From Hoeflea sp. BAL378 (GTDB lineage: Bacteria; Pseudomonadota; Alphaproteobacteria; Rhizobiales; Rhizobiaceae): a stretch of 64,000 nt of DNA. The translations under genes and the position numbers were made by a program. The notes below the pieces were generated by a model that saw only the letters and a program-made list of their open reading frames with translations, was not told where the DNA came from and did no database searches. Positions 47,397-57,269 of the stretch are shown in pieces. The stretch is from contig NZ_JRJG01000014.1 in assembly GCF_000759435.1 (NCBI RefSeq), positions 1 to 64,000 on the forward strand, written 5' to 3'. Each line of letters starts with the position of its first letter. The first letter of the stretch is position 1.

Positions 47397-48185
47397 TCAG
47401 ACCGACTTGATCGCGCCGCCATCGCAGCGGATCATCGAGCCGTTGATGTAGCTCGCCCGGGCGCTGACCAGGAAGGCGGCAACGGCCGCGAACTCCTCGA
47501 CCTCGCCATAGCGCCCCACCGGAATCTGCGCCCGCGCCGCATCGGCCACCGCGTCGAGGCTCCTGCCCGTGCGCTTGGCGTTGGCGGCGTCGAGCTGCTT
47601 GAGCCGGTCCGTCTCGATCCGGCCGGGCAGCAGCATGTTGAAGGTCACGCCGTCCTGCGCCGTCTCGTTGGCCATGGATTTCGACCAGCCAGCGAGCGAG
47701 GCGCGCAGCGCGTTGGAAAGACCGAGATTCGGGATCGGCTGGATCACGCCGGACGACGCGATGGTCAGCACCCGGCCCCAGCCGCGCTCCCGCATGCCTG
47801 GCAGGAAGCGGGCGGTCACGTCCATCACGCTCAGCACCATGATCTCGAACTGGCGGTGGACCACCGAAAGGTCGGCCTCGCTCATCGCGCCGGGCGGCGG
47901 GCCGCCGGTGTTGTTGACCAGGATGTCGAGCTGGCCGAATTCCCTGGCGACGCTCTCCTCAAGAAGCGCCGGTGTGGCCTTGTCGGACAGATCCGAGACG
48001 ACATGGCGTGCCTTGCCGGCGCCGCGTCCGTTGATGGCGTTGGCGGCGGCCTCGAGCCGGGCGCCGTCGCGTCCGGTGATCATCACGTCGCAGCCTTCGG
48101 CGGCGATCGCTTCGGCCACGCCGAGACCCAGCCCGCGTGACGACGCCAGCACCAGCGCCCGTTTTCCTGTCAGTCCGAGATCCAT
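47397..48185 (-). CDS. Short-chain dehydrogenase/reductase with altered catalytic motif
   Basis: A 262-residue SDR. The cofactor site is [14 protein letters not shown] (about residues 14-27), NNTGG (91-95) is the structural Asn motif and the catalytic Ser is in TIASSGV (144/145). In place of Y-x3-K the sequence reads S-NAL-R (157-161), so the usual Tyr and Lys are both missing. This LSNxxR pattern occurs in a known subgroup annotated only as SDR oxidoreductases. The reaction is unknown. The ATG at 48185 has AAGGAAAG before it. It is divergent from pyrC. Confidence 0.85.
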   Translation of the reverse strand: MDLGLTGKRALVLASSRGLGLGVAEAIAAEGCDVMITGRDGARLEAAANAINGRGAGKARHVVSDLSDKATPALLEESVAREFGQLDILVNNTGGPPPGAMSEADLSVVHRQFEIMVLSVMDVTARFLPGMRERGWGRVLTIASSGVIQPIPNLGLSNALRASLAGWSKSMANETAQDGVTFNMLLPGRIETDRLKQLDAANAKRTGRSLDAVADAARAQIPVGRYGEVEEFAAVAAFLVSARASYINGSMIRCDGGAIKSV

Positions 48186-48300
48186 GATGTCTTTCCTTGC
48201 TTGCCGGTTGCCTGCTAAAGGCTTGCCCATACGTCGCCGCAGAGGCGGCAAAGGTCAACCCGTCCGGTCGTCATTCGGGGCGGAACGCGAGGAACCCACC

Positions 48301-49338
48301 GTGGTCGAGATCACCATCCCCAAGCCCGATGACTGGCACCTGCACCTGCGCGACGGCGCCATGCTCGAGGGCGTGCTGCCGTTTTCGGCCCGCCATTTCG
48401 CCCGCGCCATCATCATGCCCAACCTGGTGCCGCCGGTGGTGACAAGCGCGGATGCGCAAGCCTATCGCGACCGGATCCTCGCGGCGCTGCCCGCGGATCT
48501 CGAGTTCACGCCGCTGATGACGCTCTACCTGACCGAGGGCACCGACCCGGCCGATGTGGCGAGCGCCCATGCTTCGGGCCTGGTGACGGCGGTCAAGCTC
48601 TACCCGGCCGGCGCCACCACCAATTCCCATTCCGGCGTGCGCGACCTTTCCAAAGTCATGCCGGTTCTCGAAAAGATGGCCGAGATCGGCATGCCGCTCT
48701 GCATCCATGGCGAGGTCACGGATCCCTCGGTCGATATCTTCGACCGCGAGGCGGTGTTCATCGAGACCGTGCTCGATCCGCTGCGCGCCCGCGTGCCGGA
48801 CCTGAAGATCACGCTCGAGCACGTGACCACGTCGCAGGGCGTCGATTACGTCATGGGAGCGGACGCCAATCTGGCGGCCAGCATCACCACCCATCACCTG
48901 ATGATCAACCGCAACGCCATCCTCGCCGGCGGCATCCGGCCGCATTACTACTGCCTGCCGGTGGCCAAGCGCGAAAGCCATCGCCTGGCGCTGCGCAAGG
49001 CAGCGACCTCGGGCGACGCGCGGTTTTTCCTCGGCACCGATTCCGCGCCCCATGTCGATCCGCTCAAGGAATGCGGGTGCGGCTGCGCCGGCATCTTCAC
49101 GGCGATCAACACGCTCTCATGCCTCGCCCATGTGTTCGAGGAGGAGGGCGCGCTCGACCATCTGGCCGCGTTCGCGAGCCGCAACGGGCCGGCCTGGTAC
49201 GGGCTCCCGGTCAATGACGAGACCGTCACGCTGGTCAAGCGCGACCAGCCGGTCCACTGGCCCGACAAGATCTTCACCGGCGACGGGCCGGTCACCGTGT
49301 TCGATCCGCTTTTGCCCATCCACTGGGAAGTTGCCTGA
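48301..49338 (+). CDS. pyrC: Dihydroorotase (class II)
   Basis: A 345-residue amidohydrolase, the usual length of PyrC. The metal-binding HxH is DWHLHLRDG near the N-terminus, the carboxylated lysine is in TAVKLYPAG, further His are in CIHGEV, LEHVTT and ITTHHL, and the catalytic Asp is in LGTDSAPH. It closes carbamoyl aspartate to dihydroorotate in pyrimidine synthesis. The GTG at 48301 is chosen because GAGGA stands before it and the family begins [12 protein letters not shown]. pyrE follows by 100 bases. Confidence 0.92.
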   Translation: MVEITIPKPDDWHLHLRDGAMLEGVLPFSARHFARAIIMPNLVPPVVTSADAQAYRDRILAALPADLEFTPLMTLYLTEGTDPADVASAHASGLVTAVKLYPAGATTNSHSGVRDLSKVMPVLEKMAEIGMPLCIHGEVTDPSVDIFDREAVFIETVLDPLRARVPDLKITLEHVTTSQGVDYVMGADANLAASITTHHLMINRNAILAGGIRPHYYCLPVAKRESHRLALRKAATSGDARFFLGTDSAPHVDPLKECGCGCAGIFTAINTLSCLAHVFEEEGALDHLAAFASRNGPAWYGLPVNDETVTLVKRDQPVHWPDKIFTGDGPVTVFDPLLPIHWEVA

Positions 49339-49438
49339 GCAGCCTTTCAAGGCTCGAGCGAAGCTGGTATTCGGATCGCCGAGACAAGGGGGCGGCGATT
49401 GCAGGCCGGCCCGATCCTTTGAGCCGGGAGCGCCGCCG

Positions 49439-50137
49439 ATGTTTTCCAACACCTTCCCCGACAAGGCCAAGATCGCCGAGATCGTCTCCGGCCAGCTCCT
49501 GGAAATCAAGGCGGTGCATTTCAACGCCGCCGAGCCCTACAAGCTGGCGTCCGGCATGATGAGCCCGGTCTATATCGACTGCCGCAAGCTCATCTCCTAT
49601 CCGCGCATCCGCTCGGCGGTGATGGATTTCGCCGCCGCCACCATCCTCACGGAAGCCGGCTTCGAGCAGTTCGACTGCGTCGCCGGCGGTGAGACGGCGG
49701 GCATCCCCTTCGCCGCCTTCCTGGCCGAGCGCCTGGGCCTGCCGATGATCTATGTCCGCAAGAAGCCCAAGGGCCATGGCCGCAACGCCCAGATCGAGGG
49801 CGACCTGCCCGAAGGCTCGCGCGTGCTGGTGATCGAGGACCTGACCACCGCCGGCGGCTCGATGTTCACCTTCATCGACGCGATCCGTGCGGCCGGCTGC
49901 ACGGTCGACCACGGCATCGCCCTGTTCTACTACGGCATTTTCGCCGAAGCCGAGAGCCGCTTCGCAAAGGGCGGGATCACCCTGCACCATCTCGCCACCT
50001 GGCGCGACGTGCTGGCTGCGGCGACCAGGAAACAGGCCTTCGAGCCGGCGACGCTCAGGTCGGTGGAAGCGTTCCTCGATGCGCCGCTCAAATGGTCGGG
50101 CGAGCATGGCGGCGTTTCCGAACTGCCGGGTCAATAG
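49439..50137 (+). CDS. pyrE: Orotate phosphoribosyltransferase
   Basis: A 232-residue enzyme with the PRPP-binding motif [13 protein letters not shown] (about 130-142) and the catalytic-loop segment [14 protein letters not shown]. It joins orotate to PRPP to make OMP. The ATG at 49439 follows GGGAG. Together with pyrC it forms a short pyrimidine operon; the fructokinase gene begins 38 bases later. Confidence 0.92.
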   Translation: MFSNTFPDKAKIAEIVSGQLLEIKAVHFNAAEPYKLASGMMSPVYIDCRKLISYPRIRSAVMDFAAATILTEAGFEQFDCVAGGETAGIPFAAFLAERLGLPMIYVRKKPKGHGRNAQIEGDLPEGSRVLVIEDLTTAGGSMFTFIDAIRAAGCTVDHGIALFYYGIFAEAESRFAKGGITLHHLATWRDVLAAATRKQAFEPATLRSVEAFLDAPLKWSGEHGGVSELPGQ

Positions 50138-50175
50138 CAGCAGGCCGGCCGGGCCGGCCAGGGGAGGAGACGGAG

Positions 50176-51099
50176 ATGATCATCTGTTGCGGGGAAGCCC
50201 TGATCGACATGCTGCCGCGCACGACGGCTGAGGGCGAGGACGCGTTCGCGCCCTATGCCGGCGGCTCGGTGTTCAACACGGCAATCGCGCTCGGACGGCT
50301 GGGCGTCGACACCGGCTTTTTCACCGGCCTGTCGTCCGACATGTTCGGCGACATCCTGCGCAAGGTGCTCACCGACAGCGGTGTCGATCACAGCCCCTGC
50401 GCCACGCTCGATCTGCACACCACGCTGGCTTTCGTCCGGCTGGTGAACGGCCAGGCGAGCTACGCCTTCTTCGACGAGAACACCGCCGGGCGGATGATCA
50501 CCGAGGCGCATCTGCCGGAGCTCGGCGACGATGTGGAAGCCATGCATTTCGGCGGGATCTGCCTCATTCCCAATCCGTGCGGCGCGACTTACGAACTCTT
50601 GATGGCGCGCGAGAAGGACAGGCGGGTGATGTGGCTCGACCCCAATATCCGCCGCGGCTTCATCACCGATGCTGCGGCGCACCGCGCCCGCATCGACCGC
50701 ATGATCGGCATGAGCGACATCCTCAAGCTCTCCGACGAGGACCTGGAGTGGTTCGACATCGGCGGCATCGACGAGGCCGCGGCCTATTGGCTGGATCGCG
50801 GACCGAAACTGGTGATGATGACCCGGGGCGCCAGGGGCGCCATCGGCATCACCGCCCATCATCGGGTTGAGGTCTCCGGCGAGAAGGTCACCGTGGCCGA
50901 CACCGTCGGCGCCGGCGACACCTTCAACGCCGGAGTGCTGACGTCGCTCAAGCGGGATGGCTGCCTGAGCAAGAATGGTATCTCCGCGCTTACCGAAGCG
51001 CAGATCCGCGGCGCGCTCGCCCTCGGCGCCAGGGCCGCCGCCGTCACCGTGTCGCGGCCCGGCGCCAATCCGCCCTGGGCCCGTGAAATAGGCCTCTGA
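50176..51099 (+). CDS. frk: PfkB-family sugar kinase, probable fructokinase
   Basis: A 307-residue ribokinase-fold kinase. The N-terminal Gly motif is YAGGSVFNTAIALGRLG, and the catalytic Asp and anion hole are in DTVGAGDTFNAGVL (about 248-261). GSVFNTA is typical of fructokinases; fructose or another ketose is the likely substrate. The GGAGGAGACGGAG site precedes the ATG at 50176. Its stop abuts the pgi stop on the other strand. The adjacent pgi gene supports fructose-6-phosphate metabolism. Confidence 0.85.
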   Translation: MIICCGEALIDMLPRTTAEGEDAFAPYAGGSVFNTAIALGRLGVDTGFFTGLSSDMFGDILRKVLTDSGVDHSPCATLDLHTTLAFVRLVNGQASYAFFDENTAGRMITEAHLPELGDDVEAMHFGGICLIPNPCGATYELLMAREKDRRVMWLDPNIRRGFITDAAAHRARIDRMIGMSDILKLSDEDLEWFDIGGIDEAAAYWLDRGPKLVMMTRGARGAIGITAHHRVEVSGEKVTVADTVGAGDTFNAGVLTSLKRDGCLSKNGISALTEAQIRGALALGARAAAVTVSRPGANPPWAREIGL

Positions 51100-52758
51100 T
51101 CAGCCTTTGGCGCGCATGCCGCGGATCGTTTCGGCCAGCATCAGCGTCGAGGCATCATGGCTTTCGCCCCGGCTCTCGCCCTTGACCACCGGCAGCAGCG
51201 CCGTCGCCAGTTCCTTGCCGAGCTCCACGCCCCACTGGTCGAAGGCGTTGATGCCGAAGATCTGCGCCTCGACGAAGACCCGGTGCTCGTAGAGCGCGAT
51301 CAGCCGCCCGAGCGCGAAAGGCGTCAGCCGATCCTGCACCAGCGTGATCGACGGCCGGTTGCCCGGGAAGGTCTTGTGCGACGCGAGCCGGTCGGCCTCG
51401 GCGTCCGAAGCGCCGCCGGCGATGAGCTGCGCATGGGCCTCCGCGCGGCTGCGGCCGCGCATCAGCGCCTCCGATTGCGCCAGGCAATTGGCGATCAGCA
51501 GCTCGTGCTGATGGCCGAGATGCGGCTCGTGGCCGTTGGCCGAAATGATGAACTCGACCGGGATCACGTCGGTGCCCTGGTGCAAAAGCTGGAAGAAGGC
51601 ATGCTGCCCGTTGGTGCCCGGCTCGCCCCAGACGATGGGCCCCGACGCCGTCGACAGCGGCTCGCCGTCGAGGCCGACGGACTTGCCGTTCGATTCCATG
51701 TCGAGCTGCTGCAGATAGGCCGGGAACCGCGACAGCCGCTGCTCATAGGGAATGATCGCCCGGCTCGGATAGCCGCAGGCGAGCCGGTGCCAGATCCCCA
51801 GCAGTCCCAGCATCATCGGCAGGTTCTCGGTGACCGGAGCGGCCTTGAAATGCGCGTCCATGGCGCGCGCGCCGGCCAGGAACTTGCCGAAGGCGCTTTT
51901 CCCGATGGCGATCATCAGCGGCAGGCCGATGGCCGACCAGAGCGAATAGCGCCCGCCGACCCAGTCCCAGAAGCCGAAGACGCGGGCCGGGTCGAGGCCG
52001 AATGTCGAGACCTTGTCGAGCGCGGTGGAGACGGCAGCGAAATGCTGCGCCACGGCGCTTTCGCCGAGCCTCGAGACGATGAAGGCCCGCGCGGTGGCGG
52101 CGTTGGTCATGGTCTCGATGGTGGTGAAGGTTTTTGAGGCGACGATGATCAGCGTCGTCTCCGGATCGAGCCCCGAGAGCGTGTCGGCGATATGGGCGCC
52201 GTCGACATTGGAGACGAAATGCGTGCGCGGCCCGTCATGATAGGGCGCCAGCGCCAGCGTCGCCATCACCGGGCCGAGGTCGGAGCCGCCGATGCCGATA
52301 TTGACGACATCGGTGAAGGCCTTGCCGGTGGCGCCGCGGATCGAGCCGTCGCGGATCCCGTCCGAGAAGGCGCCCATGGCGTTCAGAACCGTGTGAACGC
52401 CCGGCACCACGTTCTCTCCGTCGACCCTGATGTCGGCGTCCGCTGCGGCGCGCAGCGCGGTGTGCAGCACGGCGCGGCCCTCGGTCGCATTGATCGCTTC
52501 GCCCGCGAACATGCGGTCGCGCCTCGCCTCGACATCGGCGGCGGCGGCCAGCGCGCCGAGCAAGCCGAGCGTCTCCTGGGTGACGGCGCATTTGGAAAAA
52601 TCCATCCGCAGGTCGTCGAGCCCGATGGTGAAGCGCCGGGCGCGATCGGGATCGGCCTGGAACGCCGCGCGCAAGGTGCCCGTGGCGGAGCTGTCACGAT
52701 GGGATTTCAGGCGGGACAAAGCCAGTTCGACGGATTTCGGCAAGGGACGGGCCTCCAT
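51100..52758 (-). CDS. pgi: Glucose-6-phosphate isomerase
   Basis: A 552-residue enzyme of the usual Pgi length. Family signatures are [14 protein letters not shown] (about 148-161), [28 protein letters not shown] and [17 protein letters not shown]. It interconverts glucose-6-phosphate and fructose-6-phosphate. The start at 52758 ([17 protein letters not shown]) is preferred to the longer open frame. A stem-loop lies just upstream. Confidence 0.95.
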   Translation of the reverse strand: MEARPLPKSVELALSRLKSHRDSSATGTLRAAFQADPDRARRFTIGLDDLRMDFSKCAVTQETLGLLGALAAAADVEARRDRMFAGEAINATEGRAVLHTALRAAADADIRVDGENVVPGVHTVLNAMGAFSDGIRDGSIRGATGKAFTDVVNIGIGGSDLGPVMATLALAPYHDGPRTHFVSNVDGAHIADTLSGLDPETTLIIVASKTFTTIETMTNAATARAFIVSRLGESAVAQHFAAVSTALDKVSTFGLDPARVFGFWDWVGGRYSLWSAIGLPLMIAIGKSAFGKFLAGARAMDAHFKAAPVTENLPMMLGLLGIWHRLACGYPSRAIIPYEQRLSRFPAYLQQLDMESNGKSVGLDGEPLSTASGPIVWGEPGTNGQHAFFQLLHQGTDVIPVEFIISANGHEPHLGHQHELLIANCLAQSEALMRGRSRAEAHAQLIAGGASDAEADRLASHKTFPGNRPSITLVQDRLTPFALGRLIALYEHRVFVEAQIFGINAFDQWGVELGKELATALLPVVKGESRGESHDASTLMLAETIRGMRAKG

Positions 52759-52781
52759 GTTGGGTTGCCCACCTATGCGGC

Positions 52782-52815
52782 GGGGGCCGCGGAAAATCAA
52801 GTTTCCGCGGCCCCC
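52782..52815 (-). terminator. Stem-loop after fadD, upstream of pgi
   Basis: GGGGGCCGCGGAAA (52782-52795) and TTTCCGCGGCCCCC (52802-52815) give a perfect 14-bp stem with a 6-base loop, 52 bases after the fadD stop and before the pgi start. No U-tract follows on the minus strand, so it could either end fadD transcripts or lie in the pgi leader. Confidence 0.65.
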
Positions 52816-52867
52816 TGAGTGGCTTAGAGGCTGGCTGGCCCGTCAAACGCGACGGAACGCGGGCCGT

Positions 52868-54553
52868 CTAGAGATCGCGCAGTTCGCGGCGCAGGATCTT
52901 GCCGACATTGGTCTTGGGCAGGTCGTCCTTGAAGACGATGACCTTGGGCCGCTTGTAGTTGGTGAGCCCCGTGGCGCAGTGCGCCTTGACGTCGGCCTCG
53001 GTGAGGTTCGGATCCTTGCGGACGATGAACAGCTTCACCGCCTCGCCGGAATTCTCGTCGGGAATGGCGATCGCGGCGGCTTCGGCGATGCCGGGATGGG
53101 ACACCGCCACCTCCTCGACCTCGTTGGGATAGACGTTGAAGCCCGAGACCAGGATCATGTCCTTCTTGCGGTCGACGATCTTGGTGTAGCCCGCCTCGTC
53201 CATGAAGCCCATGTCGCCCGAGCGGAAATAGCCGTCGGCGGTCATCACCTTCACGGTCTCGTCGGGCCGGTTCCAGTAGCCCGCCATCACCTGCGGACCC
53301 TTGATGCAGATCTCGCCCACCTCGCCCAGCGCCACGGCGTTGCCGTCCTCGTCGCGGATGTCGATGGAGGTCGAGGGCAGCGGAAGGCCGATGGTGCCGG
53401 TGAACTCGGTGGCGTCGAACCGGTTGGCGGTCGCCACCGGCGAGGTTTCCGACAGGCCGTAGCCTTCCGAGATCACGCAGCCGGTCAGCTTCTTCCAGCG
53501 CTCGGCCACCGGCCGCTGCACCGCCATGCCGCCGCCCAGCGTCAGAAGCAGCGGCTTGAAGTTGAGGCTCTGGAAATCGTCGTTGTTCAGCAGCGCGTTG
53601 AACAGCGTGTTGAGGCCGGGGAAGACGTTGAACTCGATCTTCTTGAGTTCCTTGACGAAGCCCGGAATGTCGCGCGGATTGGGGATGAGGATATTGTGCG
53701 CGCCCTGCTGCATGCCCATCAGCGCGTTCACCGTGAGCGCGAAGATGTGATAGAGCGGCAGCGCGCAGACATAGACCAGGACCTCGGGCTTGGGCTTGTT
53801 GATGAAGGCCGCCTTGAGCCAGAGATCGTTCTGCGCCGCGTTCGACAGCACGTTGGAATGCGACAGCGTCGCGCCCTTGGAGACGCCGGTGGTGCCGCCG
53901 GTATATTGCAGGAAGGCCACGTCGTCGGGCTTCGTGTCGGCCGGCTTGAGCGTCTTGCCCTGGCCCGCCGCCAGCGCCGCCTTGAAGCTCACATGGCCGG
54001 GAAGCTGCCAGTCCGGCACCATCTTCTTGACCTTGCGGACGACGAAATTGACGATATGGCCCTTGAGCCCGAGCAGGTCGCCCATGGTCGCCACGCAGAC
54101 ATGCTTGACGTCGGTCCTGGCGATGACCTGCTCCAGGGTGACGGCGAAGTTCTCGAGGATGATGATCGCCTTGGCGCCCGAATCCTTGAGCTGGTGCTCG
54201 AGCTCGCGCGGCGTGTAAAGCGGGTTGACATTGACCACCGCATAGCCGGCGCGCAGCACGGCGGCCATCGCCACCGGCATCTGCAGCACATTGGGCATCA
54301 TCAGCGCCACCCGGTCGCCCTTCTGCAGCCCGAGCGACTGCAGCCAGGCGCCCAGCGTGGTCGAGAGCTTTTCCATCTCGCCGTAACTGATGGTCTTGCC
54401 CATGCAGGTGAAGGCCGGACGGCTGGCGTAGCGCTTGAACGAATCCTCGATCAGCGCCGCGACCGACGGATGGGCCAGCGGCGCGATCTCGGCCGGCGTG
54501 TTGGGCGGATAGGACTTGAGCCAGATGCGGTCGGCGGCAGCGGTGTTGGTCAT
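52868..54553 (-). CDS. fadD: Long-chain-fatty-acid--CoA ligase
   Basis: A 561-residue ANL enzyme of typical FadD length. Its ATP P-loop is YTGGTTGVSKGA (about residues 216-227), GYGLSETSP is the A5 motif, and the FACS region spans DGYFRSGDMGFMDE through DRKKDMILVSGFNVYPNEVEE. The C-terminal lysine is in NVGKILRREL. It activates fatty acids for beta-oxidation. The ACGT palindrome at 54681-54694 lies about 128 bases upstream of the start. Confidence 0.92.
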   Translation of the reverse strand: MTNTAAADRIWLKSYPPNTPAEIAPLAHPSVAALIEDSFKRYASRPAFTCMGKTISYGEMEKLSTTLGAWLQSLGLQKGDRVALMMPNVLQMPVAMAAVLRAGYAVVNVNPLYTPRELEHQLKDSGAKAIIILENFAVTLEQVIARTDVKHVCVATMGDLLGLKGHIVNFVVRKVKKMVPDWQLPGHVSFKAALAAGQGKTLKPADTKPDDVAFLQYTGGTTGVSKGATLSHSNVLSNAAQNDLWLKAAFINKPKPEVLVYVCALPLYHIFALTVNALMGMQQGAHNILIPNPRDIPGFVKELKKIEFNVFPGLNTLFNALLNNDDFQSLNFKPLLLTLGGGMAVQRPVAERWKKLTGCVISEGYGLSETSPVATANRFDATEFTGTIGLPLPSTSIDIRDEDGNAVALGEVGEICIKGPQVMAGYWNRPDETVKVMTADGYFRSGDMGFMDEAGYTKIVDRKKDMILVSGFNVYPNEVEEVAVSHPGIAEAAAIAIPDENSGEAVKLFIVRKDPNLTEADVKAHCATGLTNYKRPKVIVFKDDLPKTNVGKILRRELRDL

Positions 54554-54680
54554 GGATGTCTCTCCCTCATTATGTGCCGGACGCGCCTATGATTCTGCGG
54601 CTTGCCGCGGGGCTCCTCTCCCGGCGTCCGTGCTGACAGAAGATTTAAAGTGCCCCCGGTCCCGTTGCAATGCCTTCCCT

Positions 54681-54694
54681 TGACGTAAACGTCA
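54681..54694. promoter_or_regulatory. ACGT palindrome upstream of fadD
   Basis: TGACGTAAACGTCA has 6-bp arms around AA. It shares CGTAAACGTCA with the element at 655-674 before the nitronate monooxygenase gene. It is a candidate site for a fatty-acid or branched-chain catabolic regulator of the LiuR type. The rest of 54554-54799 has no clear gene. Confidence 0.45.
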
Positions 54695-54799
54695 CTAATT
54701 GCGCGAAAAAACGCGCTCCGGCCCGGCCCGTCGCCGAATTGGGCCGCGCCGGCCGGCGTCGGCCGCAACCGGACCGCTCCGCCGCGGCCGCCCGGGCTG

Positions 54800-55732
54800 T
54801 CAGCCGGTCAGTTCCTCCGGCCCGGTGCTGACAATGGCCTCGTCCAGGTCCCCGATCGCCCCCTTGTCCTTGCCCGTATAGGGAAGCTCGATCAGCATCG
54901 TGCGGATGACGTTGAGACGGGCCCGGCGCTTGTCATTGGCGCGCACCACGGTCCAGGGGGCGTGGCTGGAATGGGTTTCCTTGAGCATCAGGTCGCGCTT
55001 CTCGGTGTAGTCGTCCCATTTGTTGAGACTGGCGATATCCATCGGCGACAGTTTCCAGGACTTGAGCTTCGAGTGGCGGCGGTCGTGGAACCGCTTGAGC
55101 TGCATCTCGCGGCCGATATTGAGCCAGAACTTGAACAGATGGATCCCCTCCTTCACCGGCATGCGCTCGAAATTGGGCGTCTCCTCGAGAAAATGAACGT
55201 GCTGTTCGGGCGTGCAGAACCCCATCACCGGCTCGACGCCGGCCCGGTTGTACCAGGAGCGGTCGAACAGCACCATTTCGCCCGACGTGGGGAAGTGGTC
55301 GATGTAGCGCTGGTAGTACCATTGTCCCCGCTCGGTGTCGGTGGGCTTGGGCAAGGCGACGATGCGCGCCGAGCGCGGGTTCATATAGGCCCGGGTGGCG
55401 CCGATCGCGCCGCCCTTGCCGGCGGCGTCGCGGCCCTCGAACACGGCGATGACGCGCTTGCCGGTATCGCCGAGCCAGGCCTGCACCTTGACCAGTTCGA
55501 TCTGCAGCGCTTCCAGCGCGTCCTCGTACTCGTCCCAGTCGAGCTTCTTCTTGTAGGGATAGTCGCCGGAGGAAAATGCCTCGTCCTCGACCCAGTCCGG
55601 CAGCTTGGGATCGTCGATGTCAAAGACCCGCTCTTTGCCGTTGATGGTCAGTTCCACGGCGTTGCCGCCTTGCTTTTTACCCACGGGCGTTTCCTTTGCT
55701 GTGTTTTTCGGTGTGACAGGAGAAAGGGCCAC
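54800..55732 (-). CDS. ppk2: Polyphosphate kinase 2
   Basis: A 310-residue PPK2 protein. Walker A is [14 protein letters not shown] (about residues 98-111), Walker B is [11 protein letters not shown], and the lid has [18 protein letters not shown]2 enzymes transfer phosphate between polyphosphate and nucleotides; single-domain forms of this length often favour NDP phosphorylation. It diverges from phoR with 80 bases between starts, which fits a role in phosphate storage. Confidence 0.9.
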   Translation of the reverse strand: MALSPVTPKNTAKETPVGKKQGGNAVELTINGKERVFDIDDPKLPDWVEDEAFSSGDYPYKKKLDWDEYEDALEALQIELVKVQAWLGDTGKRVIAVFEGRDAAGKGGAIGATRAYMNPRSARIVALPKPTDTERGQWYYQRYIDHFPTSGEMVLFDRSWYNRAGVEPVMGFCTPEQHVHFLEETPNFERMPVKEGIHLFKFWLNIGREMQLKRFHDRRHSKLKSWKLSPMDIASLNKWDDYTEKRDLMLKETHSSHAPWTVVRANDKRRARLNVIRTMLIELPYTGKDKGAIGDLDEAIVSTGPEELTG

Positions 55733-55812
55733 ATCGTCATTGTGATTTCAAGCAGTGCGGGTAAACAAGTTATCACATCAACGATTGCACGGCACCAAGG
55801 GCGCACTGGCAG

Positions 55813-57123
55813 ATGAGCGAAATCAGGCAGGATCCATTGGCTGAACCTCAGGCGGCGGACAGTCTGGCGGCCCGGGCAAGGGCGCTTGCCCGTCCGCTGG
55901 GTGCCGGGGCGGCGCTCGCGCTCGTCGCGGTTCCGGCGGGCCTGGAAGCCTGGCAGGCGATCGCCGGCTATGGCGTCTTCGCCGGGGCCCTCCTGTTCTG
56001 GCCCGCCGGCCGCGACAAGGCCCGCTCCCGCGCCCTGGCCAAGGGCGCGGCCGCCAGTTCGGGGCATCCCGATTTCGCGCTGATCGAGGCGCTGGATCTG
56101 CCGACCATCGTGTTTGACCGCGACACGCAGGTGGTGCGGCAGAATTCCGCCGCCCAGTCGCTCGTCGGCGCCTATCCCGAGCGGGCGACCCTGTCGGCGC
56201 GGATCCGCTCGCCGGCGATTCTTGATCTCGTGGGTCGCGTGGTGGCGCGCGGCTTCCCCGAAAGCGTCGAGCATTCCGAGCGGGTTCCCTCCGAGCGCTG
56301 GCACGAGGTGCGCGTCGCGCCGGTCAATCCCGCCGCCGAGCCGGCGGCGCGGCTCTATGTGATGACCTTCCGGGACCTGACCGAGGCGCGCCGCATGGAC
56401 CGCATGCGCACCGATTTCGTCGCCAATGCCAGCCATGAGCTGAGAACCCCGCTCGCCTCGCTGATGGGCTTCATCGAGACCATGCAGGGTCCGGCGCGCA
56501 ATGACGAGGCCGCCCGCACCCGCTTCTTCGGCATCATGCTCGAACAGGCGCAGCGCATGGCGCGGCTGATCGACGATCTCCTGTCGCTGTCGCGGCTCGA
56601 GATGCGCGCCCATGTGCCGCCCGAGGGCCAGGTGGACCTGGGCAAGACCATCACCCATGTGATTGACACGCTGAAGCCGATGGCCAATGATCTCGGCGTC
56701 GAGATCGCGCTCAGCCTGCCCGAAGCCCCCGTGGTCGTGACCGGAGACGTCGACGAACTGATCCAGGTCTTTTCCAACCTGATCGAGAACGCCTGCAAAT
56801 ACGGCCAGGCCGGCAAGCGCGTGCAGATCACCGTGGCCAACTCCGACGCCGAAGGCGCGCAGGTCACCGTTCAGGACTTCGGCCCCGGCATCGCCAAGGA
56901 ACATGTTCCGCGCCTCACCGAGCGGTTCTACCGCGTCGATGTCGAGACCAGCCGGACCAAGAAGGGCACCGGCTTGGGCCTGGCCATCGTCAAGCACATC
57001 CTCGCCCGCCACCGCGCCCGGCTGGTGATCAAGTCGGTTCCGGGCGAGGGATCGGCCTTCACTGTCAAATTCAGCCGTCATGAACCGGCGAAGATTGCCC
57101 TCAGGCGGGAAATATATCAGTGA
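55813..57123 (+). CDS. phoR: Phosphate regulon sensor histidine kinase PhoR
   Basis: A 436-residue kinase with two N-terminal membrane segments (about 32-48 and 50-64), a PAS-like region (about 90-190), the H-box with phospho-acceptor His208 in NASHELRTPL, the N-box NLIENACKY and the Gly-rich GTGLGLAIVKH. It should phosphorylate PhoB when phosphate is scarce. It precedes the Pho box and so is not driven by it. A full pstSCAB-phoU-phoB set follows. Confidence 0.9.
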   Translation: MSEIRQDPLAEPQAADSLAARARALARPLGAGAALALVAVPAGLEAWQAIAGYGVFAGALLFWPAGRDKARSRALAKGAAASSGHPDFALIEALDLPTIVFDRDTQVVRQNSAAQSLVGAYPERATLSARIRSPAILDLVGRVVARGFPESVEHSERVPSERWHEVRVAPVNPAAEPAARLYVMTFRDLTEARRMDRMRTDFVANASHELRTPLASLMGFIETMQGPARNDEAARTRFFGIMLEQAQRMARLIDDLLSLSRLEMRAHVPPEGQVDLGKTITHVIDTLKPMANDLGVEIALSLPEAPVVVTGDVDELIQVFSNLIENACKYGQAGKRVQITVANSDAEGAQVTVQDFGPGIAKEHVPRLTERFYRVDVETSRTKKGTGLGLAIVKHILARHRARLVIKSVPGEGSAFTVKFSRHEPAKIALRREIYQ

Positions 57124-57138
57124 AAACAACAGACTAAA

Positions 57139-57171
57139 TTGTCATAAAACAGTGATGATACTGTCATAAAA
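57139..57171 (+). promoter_or_regulatory. Pho box of three 11-base units before pstS
   Basis: TTGTCATAAAA (57139-57149), CAGTGATGATA (57150-57160) and CTGTCATAAAA (57161-57171) are tandem 11-base units. The outer two match the CTGTCAT-plus-AT-rich Pho box consensus and the middle one is partly degenerate. They lie 99 bases before pstS and mark PhoB-activated transcription. Confidence 0.88.
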
Positions 57172-57269
57172 CGGAATCTCGAAGGGCCTAGAAAGGGGCA
57201 GCCTTAGATGGCTGACACCATGGTCCTGCAAAAGGACCTTGCCACCCTGACCCATGACGGGAGATTTCA

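Noticed and set aside
52430-54592. Plus-strand frame of 720 codons antisense to pgi/fadD
   Set aside because: The minus strand encodes FadD and Pgi with all signatures; this frame is a shadow.
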